NCBI RefSeq assembly: GCF_000620785.1
Contig: NZ_JIAI01000020.1
Span: 35,249-99,248, forward strand
DNA: 64,000 nt
Direction of reading: 5' to 3'
Source of the DNA: Actinospineispora acaciae DSM 45401
Lineage (GTDB): Bacteria > Actinomycetota > Actinomycetes > Mycobacteriales > Pseudonocardiaceae
In this document: positions 18,914 through 29,438 of the stretch, piece by piece
Numbering within the stretch: position 1 is the first letter of the stretch
Layout: each line of letters opens with the position of its first letter
Program-made: the position numbers and the translations under genes
Notes under the pieces: generated by a model
Seen by the model: only the letters and a program-made list of their open reading frames with translations
Databases searched by the model: none
Told to the model about the DNA's origin: nothing

Positions 18914-19398
18914 GAACCGACAACCGGGCCGTCGTCCAGGCCGCGTGGCGGGCGTTCGCCACTCACGACGCCGAGCGGATCGCCGCGTTCTTCACCGAGG
19001 ACGCCGAGTGGCTGGCCCCGGCGGGAAACGCGACCGCGGCGGCGCTCGACGGACCCAGCCACATGATCGGACGGGACGCGATCGTTCGCTTCCTGTCGCG
19101 GGACTTCTCGCGGCTTTTCGTCCGCGACGTCACGGTGGACTTCCGGGGCGTCTACGCCGATGGTGACCGGGTCGTCGTGGAGGAGACGATGAGCGCGACC
19201 CTCGTGAACGGAAACGCGTACAGCAACGACTACTGCTTCGTGTTCGAGTTGCGGGACGGGCTGATCCGCCGGGTCCGCGAGTACATGGACACCGCGCGCG
19301 GGCACCGCGACATCTTCGGTGACACGACCGCGTCCGGGCTACCGGAACTCGTGCACGACCTCGATCGGGCCGACCAGGTGGGTGTTGAACTCGGCTAG
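18910..19398 (+). CDS. SnoaL-like (NTF2 fold) protein
   Basis: The 162-residue protein is of the SnoaL/ketosteroid-isomerase-like type: VVQAAWRAFATHDAERIAAFFTEDAEW at the N-terminus, an IGRDAIVRFLSRDF helix, and YCFVFELRDGLIRRVREYMDTARG at the end. Its ATG overlaps the stop of the FAD enzyme by 4 bp, so the two form one unit. In this family the fold serves as isomerase, cyclase or hydroxylase; no activity can be assigned here. Confidence 0.78.
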   Translation: MRTDNRAVVQAAWRAFATHDAERIAAFFTEDAEWLAPAGNATAAALDGPSHMIGRDAIVRFLSRDFSRLFVRDVTVDFRGVYADGDRVVVEETMSATLVNGNAYSNDYCFVFELRDGLIRRVREYMDTARGHRDIFGDTTASGLPELVHDLDRADQVGVELG

Positions 19399-19409
19399 TT
19401 CCTCGGTCG

Positions 19410-19670
19410 TCACGGGCGGTTCCTCGCCGGATCCCATGCCTGGCGGCGGAGATCCTCGGCCTGGTCCTTGGTCAGGCGGGAGGCGGCACCGCAGTACGTG
19501 CACTGGATGGAGTGCTCGGTGCGGACCGGGAACAGCGGCACGAAGAACAGCGTGAACTTGGTGACCACCCGGCTCAGCGGATGCGCGCACGAGTTGTGGC
19601 AGTGCGCGCAGACCAGGGTGAGCATCGCGAGCTGCTCGGCGTAGCCCTTCAGTCCGAAAATGATCAACAT
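19410..19670 (-). CDS. small zinc-ribbon protein
   Basis: The 86-residue protein starts MLIIFGLKGYAEQLAMLTL and carries two CxxC pairs, CAHCHN and CTYCGA, about 36 residues apart, forming a zinc ribbon. A hydrophobic FTLFFVPLFPV stretch lies between them and may touch the membrane. I chose ATG 19670 over the GTG at 19679. The function is unknown. It is convergent with the SnoaL-like gene and divergent from rnhA. Confidence 0.7.
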   Translation of the reverse strand: MLIIFGLKGYAEQLAMLTLVCAHCHNSCAHPLSRVVTKFTLFFVPLFPVRTEHSIQCTYCGAASRLTKDQAEDLRRQAWDPARNRP

Positions 19671-19746
19671 CCGCCACACCCCCTCCTACCACGGTAGCCG
19701 GGGCCGTACCCGCGCCGTACTCGAATACGGTGCCGGCGCGGCGGCG

Positions 19747-19752
19747 TACGGT
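19747..19752 (+). promoter_or_regulatory. -10 box TACGGT of leaderless rnhA
   Basis: TACGGT ends 6 nt before GTG 19759, supporting that start over the earlier in-frame ATG at 19660. Confidence 0.5.
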
Positions 19753-19758
19753 TCGTGG

Positions 19759-20202
19759 GTGGGCGTCGAGATCTACACGGACGGGGCGTGCAGCGGCAAC
19801 CCCGGGCCCGGCGGCTGGGGCGCGCTGCTCCGGTACGGCCGCCACGAGAAGGAGATGTACGGCGGCCAGTCCACCACCACGACCAACAACCGGATGGAGC
19901 TGACGGCGCCGATCATGGCGCTGGAGAGCCTGACCCGCCCGTCCGAGGTGGACATCTACACCGACAGCAGCTACGTCCGCAACGGCGTCACGATGTGGCT
20001 GCCCCGGTGGAAGCTCAACGGGTGGGAGACGCGCGGCAAGCAGCCGGTCAAGAACGCCGACCTGTGGCGGCGGCTCGACGCGGCCGCCGCCGCGCACCGG
20101 GTGCGCTGGCACTGGGTCAAGGGGCACGCCGGGCACCCGGAGAACGAGCGTGCCGACCGGCTCGCGGTCAGGGGAATCCAGGAGGCGCTCGCGGCCGGGT
20201 GA
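19759..20202 (+). CDS. rnhA: ribonuclease HI
   Basis: The 147-residue RNase H degrades the RNA strand of RNA-DNA hybrids. The catalytic acids are visible: Asp8 in YTDGACSGN, Glu47 in NNRMEL, Asp69 in YTDSSYV, and the last Asp in HPENERADRLA. The HWVKGHAGHPENERAD loop supplies the conserved His. Length and domain are those of a stand-alone RNase HI. The GTG start follows from the promoter spacing and from the absence of family sequence upstream. Confidence 0.92.
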   Translation: MGVEIYTDGACSGNPGPGGWGALLRYGRHEKEMYGGQSTTTTNNRMELTAPIMALESLTRPSEVDIYTDSSYVRNGVTMWLPRWKLNGWETRGKQPVKNADLWRRLDAAAAAHRVRWHWVKGHAGHPENERADRLAVRGIQEALAAG

Positions 20203-20203
20203 G

Positions 20204-20887
20204 TCAGCGCGCCTGGCCTTCGTCGGAGAGGGCCTGCGCGGTGCAGGTGGCCACGGCGTTGGTGCCCTGCGTGGTCACGCTGGAGACCAGCTCGCCGTCG
20301 ACGATGATCCGGCAGCTGATCGACCCCGACCCGGCGCTCTGCACGCTGACGCTCGGCACGAAGCCGCCGGCGGCGTCGAACTCCTTGCGCCAGGGCAGCC
20401 GCACCCGCGTGACCTCGGTGACCGGGCTCGCCTGGCCGCTGGTGAAACTGACCAGGCCGGCGTACGGCGCCCCGTCCAGCTCGTAGCGCACCCGCACCAG
20501 CAGCGGCGGGACCGGGATCGGGCCGCCGGGCTGCTGGGCCGGCGCCGCCTCGGTGGGGGCCGGCGGGGCCGCGCTGGGCGGCGCGACCAGCACCGGCGCG
20601 AGCGCCCTCGGCGGCGTCATCTCGCTGAGCGCGTACTCGGAGGTGTCCACCGGACCCGAGAACGTGACCGCCGTGAACCCCACGCACGCCGTGCCGAGCA
20701 CCACCGACCCGGCCGCGAGCCACGGCGTCCACCGCCGGCCCGGACCCGGATCCGGCGTGGCGGGCGGCCGTTCGGCGCAACGGGACTCGGAGGCCGGGCG
20801 CTGCCGGGGGATCAGCGCGGACACCTCCGGATACGCGCCCTGGCACGCCGAGTTACCGCGAGAACCGGAGGACGGCGAGGTGCTCAT
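20204..20887 (-). CDS. MmpS family transport accessory protein
   Basis: The 227-residue protein has a disordered cytoplasmic N-terminus, one membrane segment (WLAAGSVVLGTACVGFTAVTF), a Pro/Ala-rich linker and a C-terminal beta domain. VRVRYELDGAPYAGLVSFTSG, RLPWRKEF and GSISCRIIVDGELVSSVTTQG match MmpS proteins, which partner MmpL/RND exporters of lipids. No mmpL lies next to it. ATG 20887 was chosen because the extra upstream residues look non-coding. It is divergent from the tetR gene at 21147, and three near-identical palindromes lie between them. Confidence 0.82.
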   Translation of the reverse strand: MSTSPSSGSRGNSACQGAYPEVSALIPRQRPASESRCAERPPATPDPGPGRRWTPWLAAGSVVLGTACVGFTAVTFSGPVDTSEYALSEMTPPRALAPVLVAPPSAAPPAPTEAAPAQQPGGPIPVPPLLVRVRYELDGAPYAGLVSFTSGQASPVTEVTRVRLPWRKEFDAAGGFVPSVSVQSAGSGSISCRIIVDGELVSSVTTQGTNAVATCTAQALSDEGQAR

Positions 20888-21002
20888 GCTCGGTCGGCCT
20901 TCCTGGCTGGACGTGGCGCGCGCTATATGTGTGATCGGCACGGCCCCCCAACGTGTTACCCGGATCACCCAGACGGCCGTCGTAGCGGTCGCCCGCCCGG
21001 AG

Positions 21003-21017
21003 GTCTACGCCGTAGAC
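21003..21017. promoter_or_regulatory. operator candidate 1, GTCTACG-C-CGTAGAC
   Basis: A perfect 7-1-7 palindrome in the mmpS-tetR divergent region, the first of three copies. Confidence 0.7.
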
Positions 21018-21028
21018 CGAACGCCACC

Positions 21029-21043
21029 GTCTACGGCGTAGAC
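21029..21043. promoter_or_regulatory. operator candidate 2, GTCTACG-G-CGTAGAC
   Basis: A second perfect 7-1-7 palindrome, 26 bp (about 2.5 helical turns) from the first. Confidence 0.7.
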
Positions 21044-21087
21044 ATCGTGCGTATACGGCCGTAGCCGGGCGTTGACACGCACCTCGT

Positions 21088-21102
21088 GTGTACGGCGTAG
21101 AC
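21088..21102. promoter_or_regulatory. operator candidate 3, GTGTACG-G-CGTAGAC
   Basis: A third copy with one mismatch, starting 10 bp after a TTGACA -35-like hexamer (21072-21077). A TetR bound here would cover the tetR promoter. Confidence 0.65.
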
Positions 21103-21146
21103 GTGGGCCTGACAGGGCGGCGGGAGCGGTGCTCTAGGTTGTCCCC

Positions 21147-21725
21147 ATGGCCCTTCGCACCGCGGACCGCATCGCGGAGCAGGCCAAGGCGATCTTGGTC
21201 GCCGAGGGCTCGGAGGCGGTCAGCATGCGCCGGGTCGCGGGCGCGGCCGGCGTCACCGCGATGGCGATATATCGACACTATCCGAACCGTGAGGCGCTGC
21301 TCGGCGCGGTGGCCGAGCGCGGTCGGGCCGATCTTGCCGAGCGCTGGCGGCGGCGCCCCCGGGAGGACAACCCGCGCGCCGAGCTGCGCGCCGTGCTCAA
21401 CGCCCTGCTGGACTTCGCGCTGGACCAGCCCCGGCTCTACGCGCTGCTGCACAGCGAGCCGCCCTGGCACGAGGACGGGGTCGCCAGGGACTTCCGGTCC
21501 GACGACTCCCCCGCGCTCAACGCCGTCGTCGCGGCCATCGACGAAGGGATGCACCGGGGCGTGTTCGCGCCGGACGACGTGTGGGAGGCGGCGCTGTCGA
21601 TCGTGGCGCTGCTGCACGGGCTGATCAGCCTGCATCACGCCGGTCGCCTCGGCGTGTCCGACCCGGAGTTCCGGGTGCTCTGCGGCACGGCGATGACCCG
21701 GCTGCTGCACGGCATCTCCGCCTAG
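21147..21725 (+). CDS. TetR family regulator
   Basis: The 192-residue protein has a TetR_N domain at residues about 5-55 (EGSEAVSMRRVAGAAGVTAMAIYRHYPNREALLGAV) and a ligand domain with ALLHGLISLHHAGRLG. ATG 21147 stands 6 nt behind a TAGGTT -10 box (21135-21140), so it looks leaderless. It probably represses itself and the divergent mmpS through the three palindromes at 21003-21102. Its stop TAG lies in CTAG, where a MITE-like element is inserted. Confidence 0.88.
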   Translation: MALRTADRIAEQAKAILVAEGSEAVSMRRVAGAAGVTAMAIYRHYPNREALLGAVAERGRADLAERWRRRPREDNPRAELRAVLNALLDFALDQPRLYALLHSEPPWHEDGVARDFRSDDSPALNAVVAAIDEGMHRGVFAPDDVWEAALSIVALLHGLISLHHAGRLGVSDPEFRVLCGTAMTRLLHGISA

Positions 21726-21894
21726 GAGGGTCCTGAACAATGCCGCTCGTCGCGAGCGGCGATCCAGCCGGATGCATCGCAAGGCGGCGTCTGATTCGGA
21801 GCCCCCGATACCGCTGTTGTATCGGGGGCGACGACAACGCCGCGAGGCGCCGGCTGGGCGCCGCGCAGCAGAGCATGCATTGTTCAGGGCGCTC
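21726..21894. mobile_element. 169-bp MITE-like element flanked by CTAG
   Basis: The ends are 18-bp inverted repeats agreeing at 16 positions (GAGGGTCCTGAACAATGC and GAGCGCCCTGAACAATGC), with CTAG on each side (21722-21725, 21895-21898). It holds no gene. Inside are an 8-bp stem (GCCGCTCG/CGAGCGGC, 21742-21760) and an 11-bp stem (GCCCCCGATAC/GTATCGGGGGC, 21801-21829). The pattern GAG....CTGAA at its ends matches the ends of the IS1182-type element at 52910-54700, so that transposase family is the likely mobiliser. Confidence 0.75.
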
Positions 21895-22806
21895 CTAGCC
21901 AGCCGCGTCCGCCGCCTCGGGAGCCCGCACCTCGTCGCCCCGGCGCACCACGCCGGGTCCGTTCACCGAGGCGTAGACGCCGGCGCACGCCCACTTCCCC
22001 ATCCCGGTGATCTCGCGGCGGTTGTGCTTGGCGATGGTGCGCAGGGTCTGGCGGTCCTCGGGCAGGCCGTCCTGGGCGAGCGTGGTCATCACGCAGCGCA
22101 TGGTCGGCATGACCACCGACACGGTGGCCTGACCGCCGACGGCCAGCTCGGCGTTCACCCAGTCCTCCTCGACGAAACGCTCACCGGGAACGTCCAGCAC
22201 CAGGTTCGGGCGGTACCGGCGCGGGTCGAACCCGGCGTCGGGGGCGAGCGCGGACAGCTTGGCCAGGGTCGCGGTGGTGATCAGGTGGAGCACGGCGAGG
22301 TCCTGGAAGGTGTTGGCCGGGGCCATCGCGCCGAGCGGGATGCGGCTGACCGCCTCGCCGGTCGCCTCGTGGCCCACGGTGGTGCCCGCGATGAACTTCT
22401 CCGGGGCCAGGCCGGCGATCTCCGGCCACACCTCCTCGAACGACTTGCCCTCCGGCGGCTGGCTGACCAGCTTGACGTCCCGTCCCAGGGTGGCGGACAG
22501 GGCCGCGTCGATGTCCTCGTCGTCGCTGCGCCGCACCGCGCCGTCCGGGAACGTGATCCGCACCGGCGGCAGCGGCCCGTCCGGCGTCGGCTCGGCCAGG
22601 TAAGCGGCGCGAAAGCCGAGCAGGGCGCCCCACTTGCGCGGGTTCTTGGCGCTGGCGACCATGCCGTCGCCGGCGTCCACGACCGCGTAGGCTCGGTCGC
22701 CGGGCAACCCGTCGGCCGTGATCGAACACTCGTCCAGTGCCTCCCCCAGCATGGACTTGACGGGATAGCGGTGGATCGCCGCGACGGTGAGGCGCTCGGA
22801 GGTCAT
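21895..22806 (-). CDS. MOSC domain protein
   Basis: The 303-residue protein has an N-terminal MOSC_N beta barrel (VAAIHRYPVKSMLGEALDECSI, GDRAYAVVDAGDGMVASAKNPRKWG) and a C-terminal MOSC domain (RRYRPNLVLDVPG, VSVVMPTMRCVMTTLAQ, then GVYASVNGPGVVRRGDEV). The Cys in PTMRCVM is the likely molybdenum ligand, as in mARC and YiiM/YcbX proteins, which reduce N-hydroxylated compounds. ATG 22806 has a TAGACA box 7 nt upstream (22814-22819), so it is probably leaderless. The gene is 6 bp divergent from the phosphoesterase. Confidence 0.85.
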   Translation of the reverse strand: MTSERLTVAAIHRYPVKSMLGEALDECSITADGLPGDRAYAVVDAGDGMVASAKNPRKWGALLGFRAAYLAEPTPDGPLPPVRITFPDGAVRRSDDEDIDAALSATLGRDVKLVSQPPEGKSFEEVWPEIAGLAPEKFIAGTTVGHEATGEAVSRIPLGAMAPANTFQDLAVLHLITTATLAKLSALAPDAGFDPRRYRPNLVLDVPGERFVEEDWVNAELAVGGQATVSVVMPTMRCVMTTLAQDGLPEDRQTLRTIAKHNRREITGMGKWACAGVYASVNGPGVVRRGDEVRAPEAADAAG

Positions 22807-22812
22807 ATACAG

Positions 22813-23328
22813 GTGTCTACCACGAAACTGCTGTTCATGTCCGATACGCACGTCCCGGCCCGGGGCCGGCGAGTGCCGGACGCGCTGTGGCGGGAGGTCG
22901 AGTCGGCCGACGTGGTGGTGCACGCCGGGGACTGGGTGGGCGTCGAGCTGCTGGACGAGCTGCAGGCCAGGGCGCGGCGGCTGGTCGGCGTGGTGGGCAA
23001 CAACGACGGCCCCGACCTGCGTGCCCGGCTGCCCGAGGTGGCCACCGCCGAGCTGGACGGGGTGCGGCTGGCCGTGGTGCACGAGACCGGTCCGGCGGCC
23101 GGGCGGGAGCGGCGGTGCGCGGCCCGCTTCCCGGACGCCGACGTGCTGGTATTCGGGCACAGCCACATTCCGTGGGACACCGTGGCGCCGGGCGGCCTGA
23201 GGTTGCTCAACCCGGGTTCGCCGACCGACCGCAGGCGCCAGCCCACGCACACCTGGATGACCGCCCGGACCGCCGCCGGGCGCCTCGACGACGTGGTGCT
23301 GCACCACCTGGAGCGGCTCAGGTCGTGA
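22813..23328 (+). CDS. YfcE/MJ0936-type metallophosphoesterase
   Basis: The 171-residue protein has the calcineurin-like metal motifs SDTH, HAGDWV, GNND, HETGP and FGHSHIP, followed by LLNPGSPTDRRR. This is the compact YfcE group that cleaves phosphodiesters with Mn or Ni. GTG 22813 is needed to keep the first beta strand TTKLLFMSDTH. Its 3' end overlaps the convergent MFS gene by 11 bp. The physiological substrate is unknown. Confidence 0.87.
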   Translation: MSTTKLLFMSDTHVPARGRRVPDALWREVESADVVVHAGDWVGVELLDELQARARRLVGVVGNNDGPDLRARLPEVATAELDGVRLAVVHETGPAAGRERRCAARFPDADVLVFGHSHIPWDTVAPGGLRLLNPGSPTDRRRQPTHTWMTARTAAGRLDDVVLHHLERLRS

Positions 23329-24808
23329 GCCGTGCCCGCGCGTCGGCCTGGCGCGTCTCCACGATCGCGATCACGAGCGCGACCAGCACGAACAGGATCG
23401 CGACCAGCATCGCCGCGACCACCGCGACGCCCTGGTCGCGCCCGGTGGCCTCCAGCGTGCCGTAGTACACGCCGGCCAGCAGCGCGGTGCCGATGGCCGC
23501 CCCGATCCGCCCGCCGGTTTGCAGCGCGCCGCCCGCCGCGCCGGCCATCCGCACCGGCACCTCGGACAGCGTGAGGGTGATGTTCGGCGAGATCACCACG
23601 CCGCCGCCGATCCCGGCCAGCAGCAGCGGCCCGGCGGCCAGCCAGCCGGCGGCCGGCCCGGTGTGGATGCCCACGGCGGCCGCCGTGCCCGCCAGCCCCA
23701 CCACGACGGCGACCAGCCCGTACACGGTCAGCCGCCGCCCGAACCGGGCCAGCAGCCGCCCGCTGGCCCCCGCCGAGAACGCCGATCCCACCGCGAACGA
23801 GGTCACCGCCAGCCCGGACTGCAGCGGCGTGTAGCCCAGCCCGCCCTGGAAGAACATGGCCAGCACGATCCACAGCCCGGAGAAGCCGATGAAGTAGGTC
23901 AGGCTCAGCGCCGTGCCGGTCGCGTACCCGGGCGTGCTGGTGAGCAGCCGTGGGTCCAGCAGCGGCGGGCGGACCCCACGCCGGGCCACCCGCACCTCCC
24001 AGAGCGCGAACCCGGCCAGCAGCGCCGCCGCCACCAGCAGCAGCCACCACAGCCGGCCGAACCTGTCGTACTCCAGCATCGGCAGCAGCACGGCCAGCAC
24101 GCCGGCGCCGAGCAGGGCGGTGCCGACCAGGTCGAGCCGGCGGGCGAACTTCGGGGCGTGCGCGGCGTCGGTCCGGCGGCGCGGCAGCAGCCGGTAGGCC
24201 AGCGCAAGCGTGACCAGCCCGACGGGCACGTTGACGTAGAACACCCACCGCCAGCCGTCCGGGCCGCCGGCCAGCGCCAGGATCACCCCGCCGAGCACCG
24301 GGCCCACCGCGGTGGACAGCCCCACCGTCGCGCCGAACATGCCGAACGCCCGGCCCCGCTCCGCGCCCCGGAACAGGTCCTGGATCAGCCCGGAGTTCTG
24401 CGGCCCGATCATGCCGGCGGTGAACCCCTGCACGAGCCGCGCCAGTACCAGCAGCTCGAGCGTGGGCGCCGCCCCGCACAGCGCGCTGGTCACCACGAAG
24501 CCGGTGAGCGAGACGAAGAACATCCGCCGGCGCCCCCACGCGTCGCCCAGCCGCCCGGCGGGCACCAGTGCCAGCCCGAACGCGAGCGCGTAGCCGGACA
24601 CCACCCACTGAACGCCGGACGGGGTCGTACCCAGCGAGGCCTCCATGGACGGCAGCGCCACCGTCACGATGCTCACGTCGAGCAGGCTCATGAACCCCGC
24701 CGCGAGGGTCACCCAGAGCGCCCGCCAGCGGCGTGGGTCCGGCGCCTGCTCCGGGGCGGCGGGACGGGTCTCCGCTCGGCGCGGGGCGGGGCGGCGGGCG
24801 GAGGTCAC
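23318..24808 (-). CDS. MFS drug exporter, DHA2 family (14 TM)
   Basis: The 496-residue membrane protein has about 14 hydrophobic segments. Motif A LVPAGRLGDAWGRRRMF and the first-segment LLDVSIVTVALPSME are typical of DHA2/EmrB proton antiporters. GTG 24808 begins 1 bp after the terC stop, so the two genes form one unit. Drug or metabolite export is known for the family, and the substrate here is not evident. Confidence 0.87.
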   Translation of the reverse strand: MTSARRPAPRRAETRPAAPEQAPDPRRWRALWVTLAAGFMSLLDVSIVTVALPSMEASLGTTPSGVQWVVSGYALAFGLALVPAGRLGDAWGRRRMFFVSLTGFVVTSALCGAAPTLELLVLARLVQGFTAGMIGPQNSGLIQDLFRGAERGRAFGMFGATVGLSTAVGPVLGGVILALAGGPDGWRWVFYVNVPVGLVTLALAYRLLPRRRTDAAHAPKFARRLDLVGTALLGAGVLAVLLPMLEYDRFGRLWWLLLVAAALLAGFALWEVRVARRGVRPPLLDPRLLTSTPGYATGTALSLTYFIGFSGLWIVLAMFFQGGLGYTPLQSGLAVTSFAVGSAFSAGASGRLLARFGRRLTVYGLVAVVVGLAGTAAAVGIHTGPAAGWLAAGPLLLAGIGGGVVISPNITLTLSEVPVRMAGAAGGALQTGGRIGAAIGTALLAGVYYGTLEATGRDQGVAVVAAMLVAILFVLVALVIAIVETRQADARARLTT

Positions 24809-24809
24809 C

Positions 24810-25868
24810 CTAGGAGTGTGCGCCCTCCCCGGAGCCGTTCGCGCGCCGAGGTTCGGGCACGGTGGCCGGGGTCGGCGGGTCGTCCTCGGTGGTCTCGCTG
24901 GTCGAGGTGCCGCGCGCCTTGATCAGGCTGGCCACCGTGGTGACCGCGAGCACGCCCACGATGACGCCCAGCGAGAGCACGATGCCGATCTCCGGGACCG
25001 GCACCGGGTCGCCGCCGTTGAGGAACGGCAGGTCGTTCTCGTGCAGGGCCTCGAGCACCAGCTTGACGCCGATGAACGCCAGGATCACCGACAGCCCGTA
25101 GGACAGGTACACCAACCGGTTGAGCAGCCCGCCGAGCAGGAAGTACAGCTGCCGCAGGCCCATCAGGGCGAACGCGTTCGCGGTGAAGACCAGGTACGGC
25201 TCCTTGGTCAGGCCGAAGATGGCCGGGATGGAGTCCAGCGCGAACAGCAGGTCGGTGGTGCCGATCGCGGTCATGACCACCAGCATCGGGGTGACGAACC
25301 GCCTGCCGTCGATGCGGACCGTCGTGCGGGCGCCGTGGAACTCGTTGGTGACCGGGACCAGCTTGCGCAGGATCCGCAGCGCCGCGTTCTCCTTGTACTC
25401 CTCGTCGGCGTCGTCGTGGTTGCGCAACAGCCGGTACGCCGTGACCAGCAGGACCACCGCGAACAGGTAGAACACCCAGCTGAAGTGCGCGATCGCGGCG
25501 GCCCCCAGCGCGATGAACGCACCCCGCATGAACAGCGCTATCACGATGCCGACCAGGAGCACCCGGTGTTGGTGCTCGGCCGGGACCTTGAACGCCGACA
25601 TGATGATCACGAAGACGAACAGGTTGTCCACCGACAGCGAGTACTCGGTGACGTAGCCGGCGAAGAACTCGCCCGCCGACCCCCCGCCGGCGAATATCCA
25701 GACGCCGACGCCGAACAGCACCGCCAACGCCAGGTAGAAGATCACCCATCTGGTGGCCTCGGCGAGGGACACGGCGTGCGGGTTGTGGTCCACCACGAAC
25801 AGGTCGACCACGACCACCGCGAGAAGCACGGCGATCGTGACCAACCACAACCACACGGGAACGTTCAT
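24810..25868 (-). CDS. TerC family membrane protein (probable Mn exporter)
   Basis: The 352-residue protein has about 8-9 membrane segments. The TerC motifs SLSVDNLFVFVIIMSAF and TTDLLFALDSIPAIFGLTKEPYLVFTANAFALMGLRQLYF carry the conserved Asp residues. ATG 25868 (NVPVWLWLV) was chosen over an upstream ATG at 25895. TerC proteins, formerly tied to tellurite resistance, export manganese, in keeping with the yybP-ykoY-like leader directly upstream. It is co-transcribed with the downstream DHA2 exporter. Confidence 0.88.
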   Translation of the reverse strand: MNVPVWLWLVTIAVLLAVVVVDLFVVDHNPHAVSLAEATRWVIFYLALAVLFGVGVWIFAGGGSAGEFFAGYVTEYSLSVDNLFVFVIIMSAFKVPAEHQHRVLLVGIVIALFMRGAFIALGAAAIAHFSWVFYLFAVVLLVTAYRLLRNHDDADEEYKENAALRILRKLVPVTNEFHGARTTVRIDGRRFVTPMLVVMTAIGTTDLLFALDSIPAIFGLTKEPYLVFTANAFALMGLRQLYFLLGGLLNRLVYLSYGLSVILAFIGVKLVLEALHENDLPFLNGGDPVPVPEIGIVLSLGVIVGVLAVTTVASLIKARGTSTSETTEDDPPTPATVPEPRRANGSGEGAHS

Positions 25869-25899
25869 GGCGAGACGCCTTCCGGACGAGAGCATCGGT

Positions 25900-26015
25900 C
25901 TACGACCGAGGTCTCTCCCGCCGGCGCTTTCGTGCTCACTCCGACCGATGACACCGGGCGCAGCGGCGCCGTGTTGACGATGTCATCGCGCGAGGGATAC
26001 TCCCCTTGGCTATAC
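25900..26015 (-). ncRNA. yybP-ykoY (Mn2+) riboswitch candidate upstream of terC
   Basis: On the minus strand AAGGGGAGTA occurs at 26007-25998, the 5' signature of the yybP-ykoY aptamer. About 85 nt later comes GGGAGAGACCTCGG (around 25920-25906), resembling the conserved 3' partner strand with its AGACC element. A hairpin TCGGTC-GTA-GACCGA follows directly, then a GGAAGG before the terC ATG. Boundaries are approximate and I could not fold or align it. The terC neighbour strongly favours the call. Confidence 0.72.
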
Positions 26016-26122
26016 CCGTGAGTGTTACCTAAGAACGGGCTGTGCGCCAGCCCTGGACACCCGGACGTGAGTGCCGACACCTGTGACATTCGGCTAGTTC
26101 GGCGCTGTGCATGATGGTGGCC

Positions 26123-26410
26123 ATGATCCTGGAGATCGCGGAGCTCAGCATCCAGCCCGGCCGTGAGGACGACTTCGCCGCCGCCTACCGACAGGCCCGC
26201 CCGCTGGTGGCGGCCACCGAGGGTTTCCGGTCCGCCCGGATGACCAGGGGCATCGAGTCGCCGTCGACGTTCGTCCTGATCATCGAGTGGGACTCGGTGG
26301 AGGCGCACCTGAAGGGCTTCCGCGAGTCCGAGCGCTTCACCCGATGGCGGGAGCTGCTCGGGCCGTACTTCGCCGCCGACCCCCAGGTGCGGCACACCGC
26401 CGAGATCTGA
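26123..26410 (+). CDS. antibiotic biosynthesis monooxygenase (ABM) domain protein
   Basis: The 95-residue dimeric ferredoxin-like fold protein starts MILEIAELSIQPGREDDFAAAY and contains TEGFRSARMTRGIESPSTFVLIIEWDSVEAHLKGFRES. This is the ABM family of small quinone-forming or heme-degrading oxygenases and their inactive relatives. ATG 26111 is an alternative start. It stands alone between the terC leader and the hydrolase-ABC fusion. Confidence 0.8.
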   Translation: MILEIAELSIQPGREDDFAAAYRQARPLVAATEGFRSARMTRGIESPSTFVLIIEWDSVEAHLKGFRESERFTRWRELLGPYFAADPQVRHTAEI

Positions 26411-26465
26411 CGCCGGCGGCCGCGGCGGCTGTGGATATCTTCAGCGTCCCCTCAGCCTGTTCGCA

Positions 26466-26471
26466 TACCGT
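26466..26471 (+). promoter_or_regulatory. -10 box TACCGT of leaderless hydrolase-ABC gene
   Basis: TACCGT ends 6 nt before GTG 26478, deciding between two adjacent GTG codons (26475 and 26478). Confidence 0.5.
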
Positions 26472-26477
26472 CGTGTG

Positions 26478-29434
<2,957 letters not shown>

Positions 29435-29438
<4 letters not shown>

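Noticed and set aside
21726..21894. MITE as an integron attC site or a tRNA-like gene
   Set aside because: It has no attC core sites, no tRNA arms or GTTCGA loop, and its ends and CTAG flanks fit a transposon remnant better.
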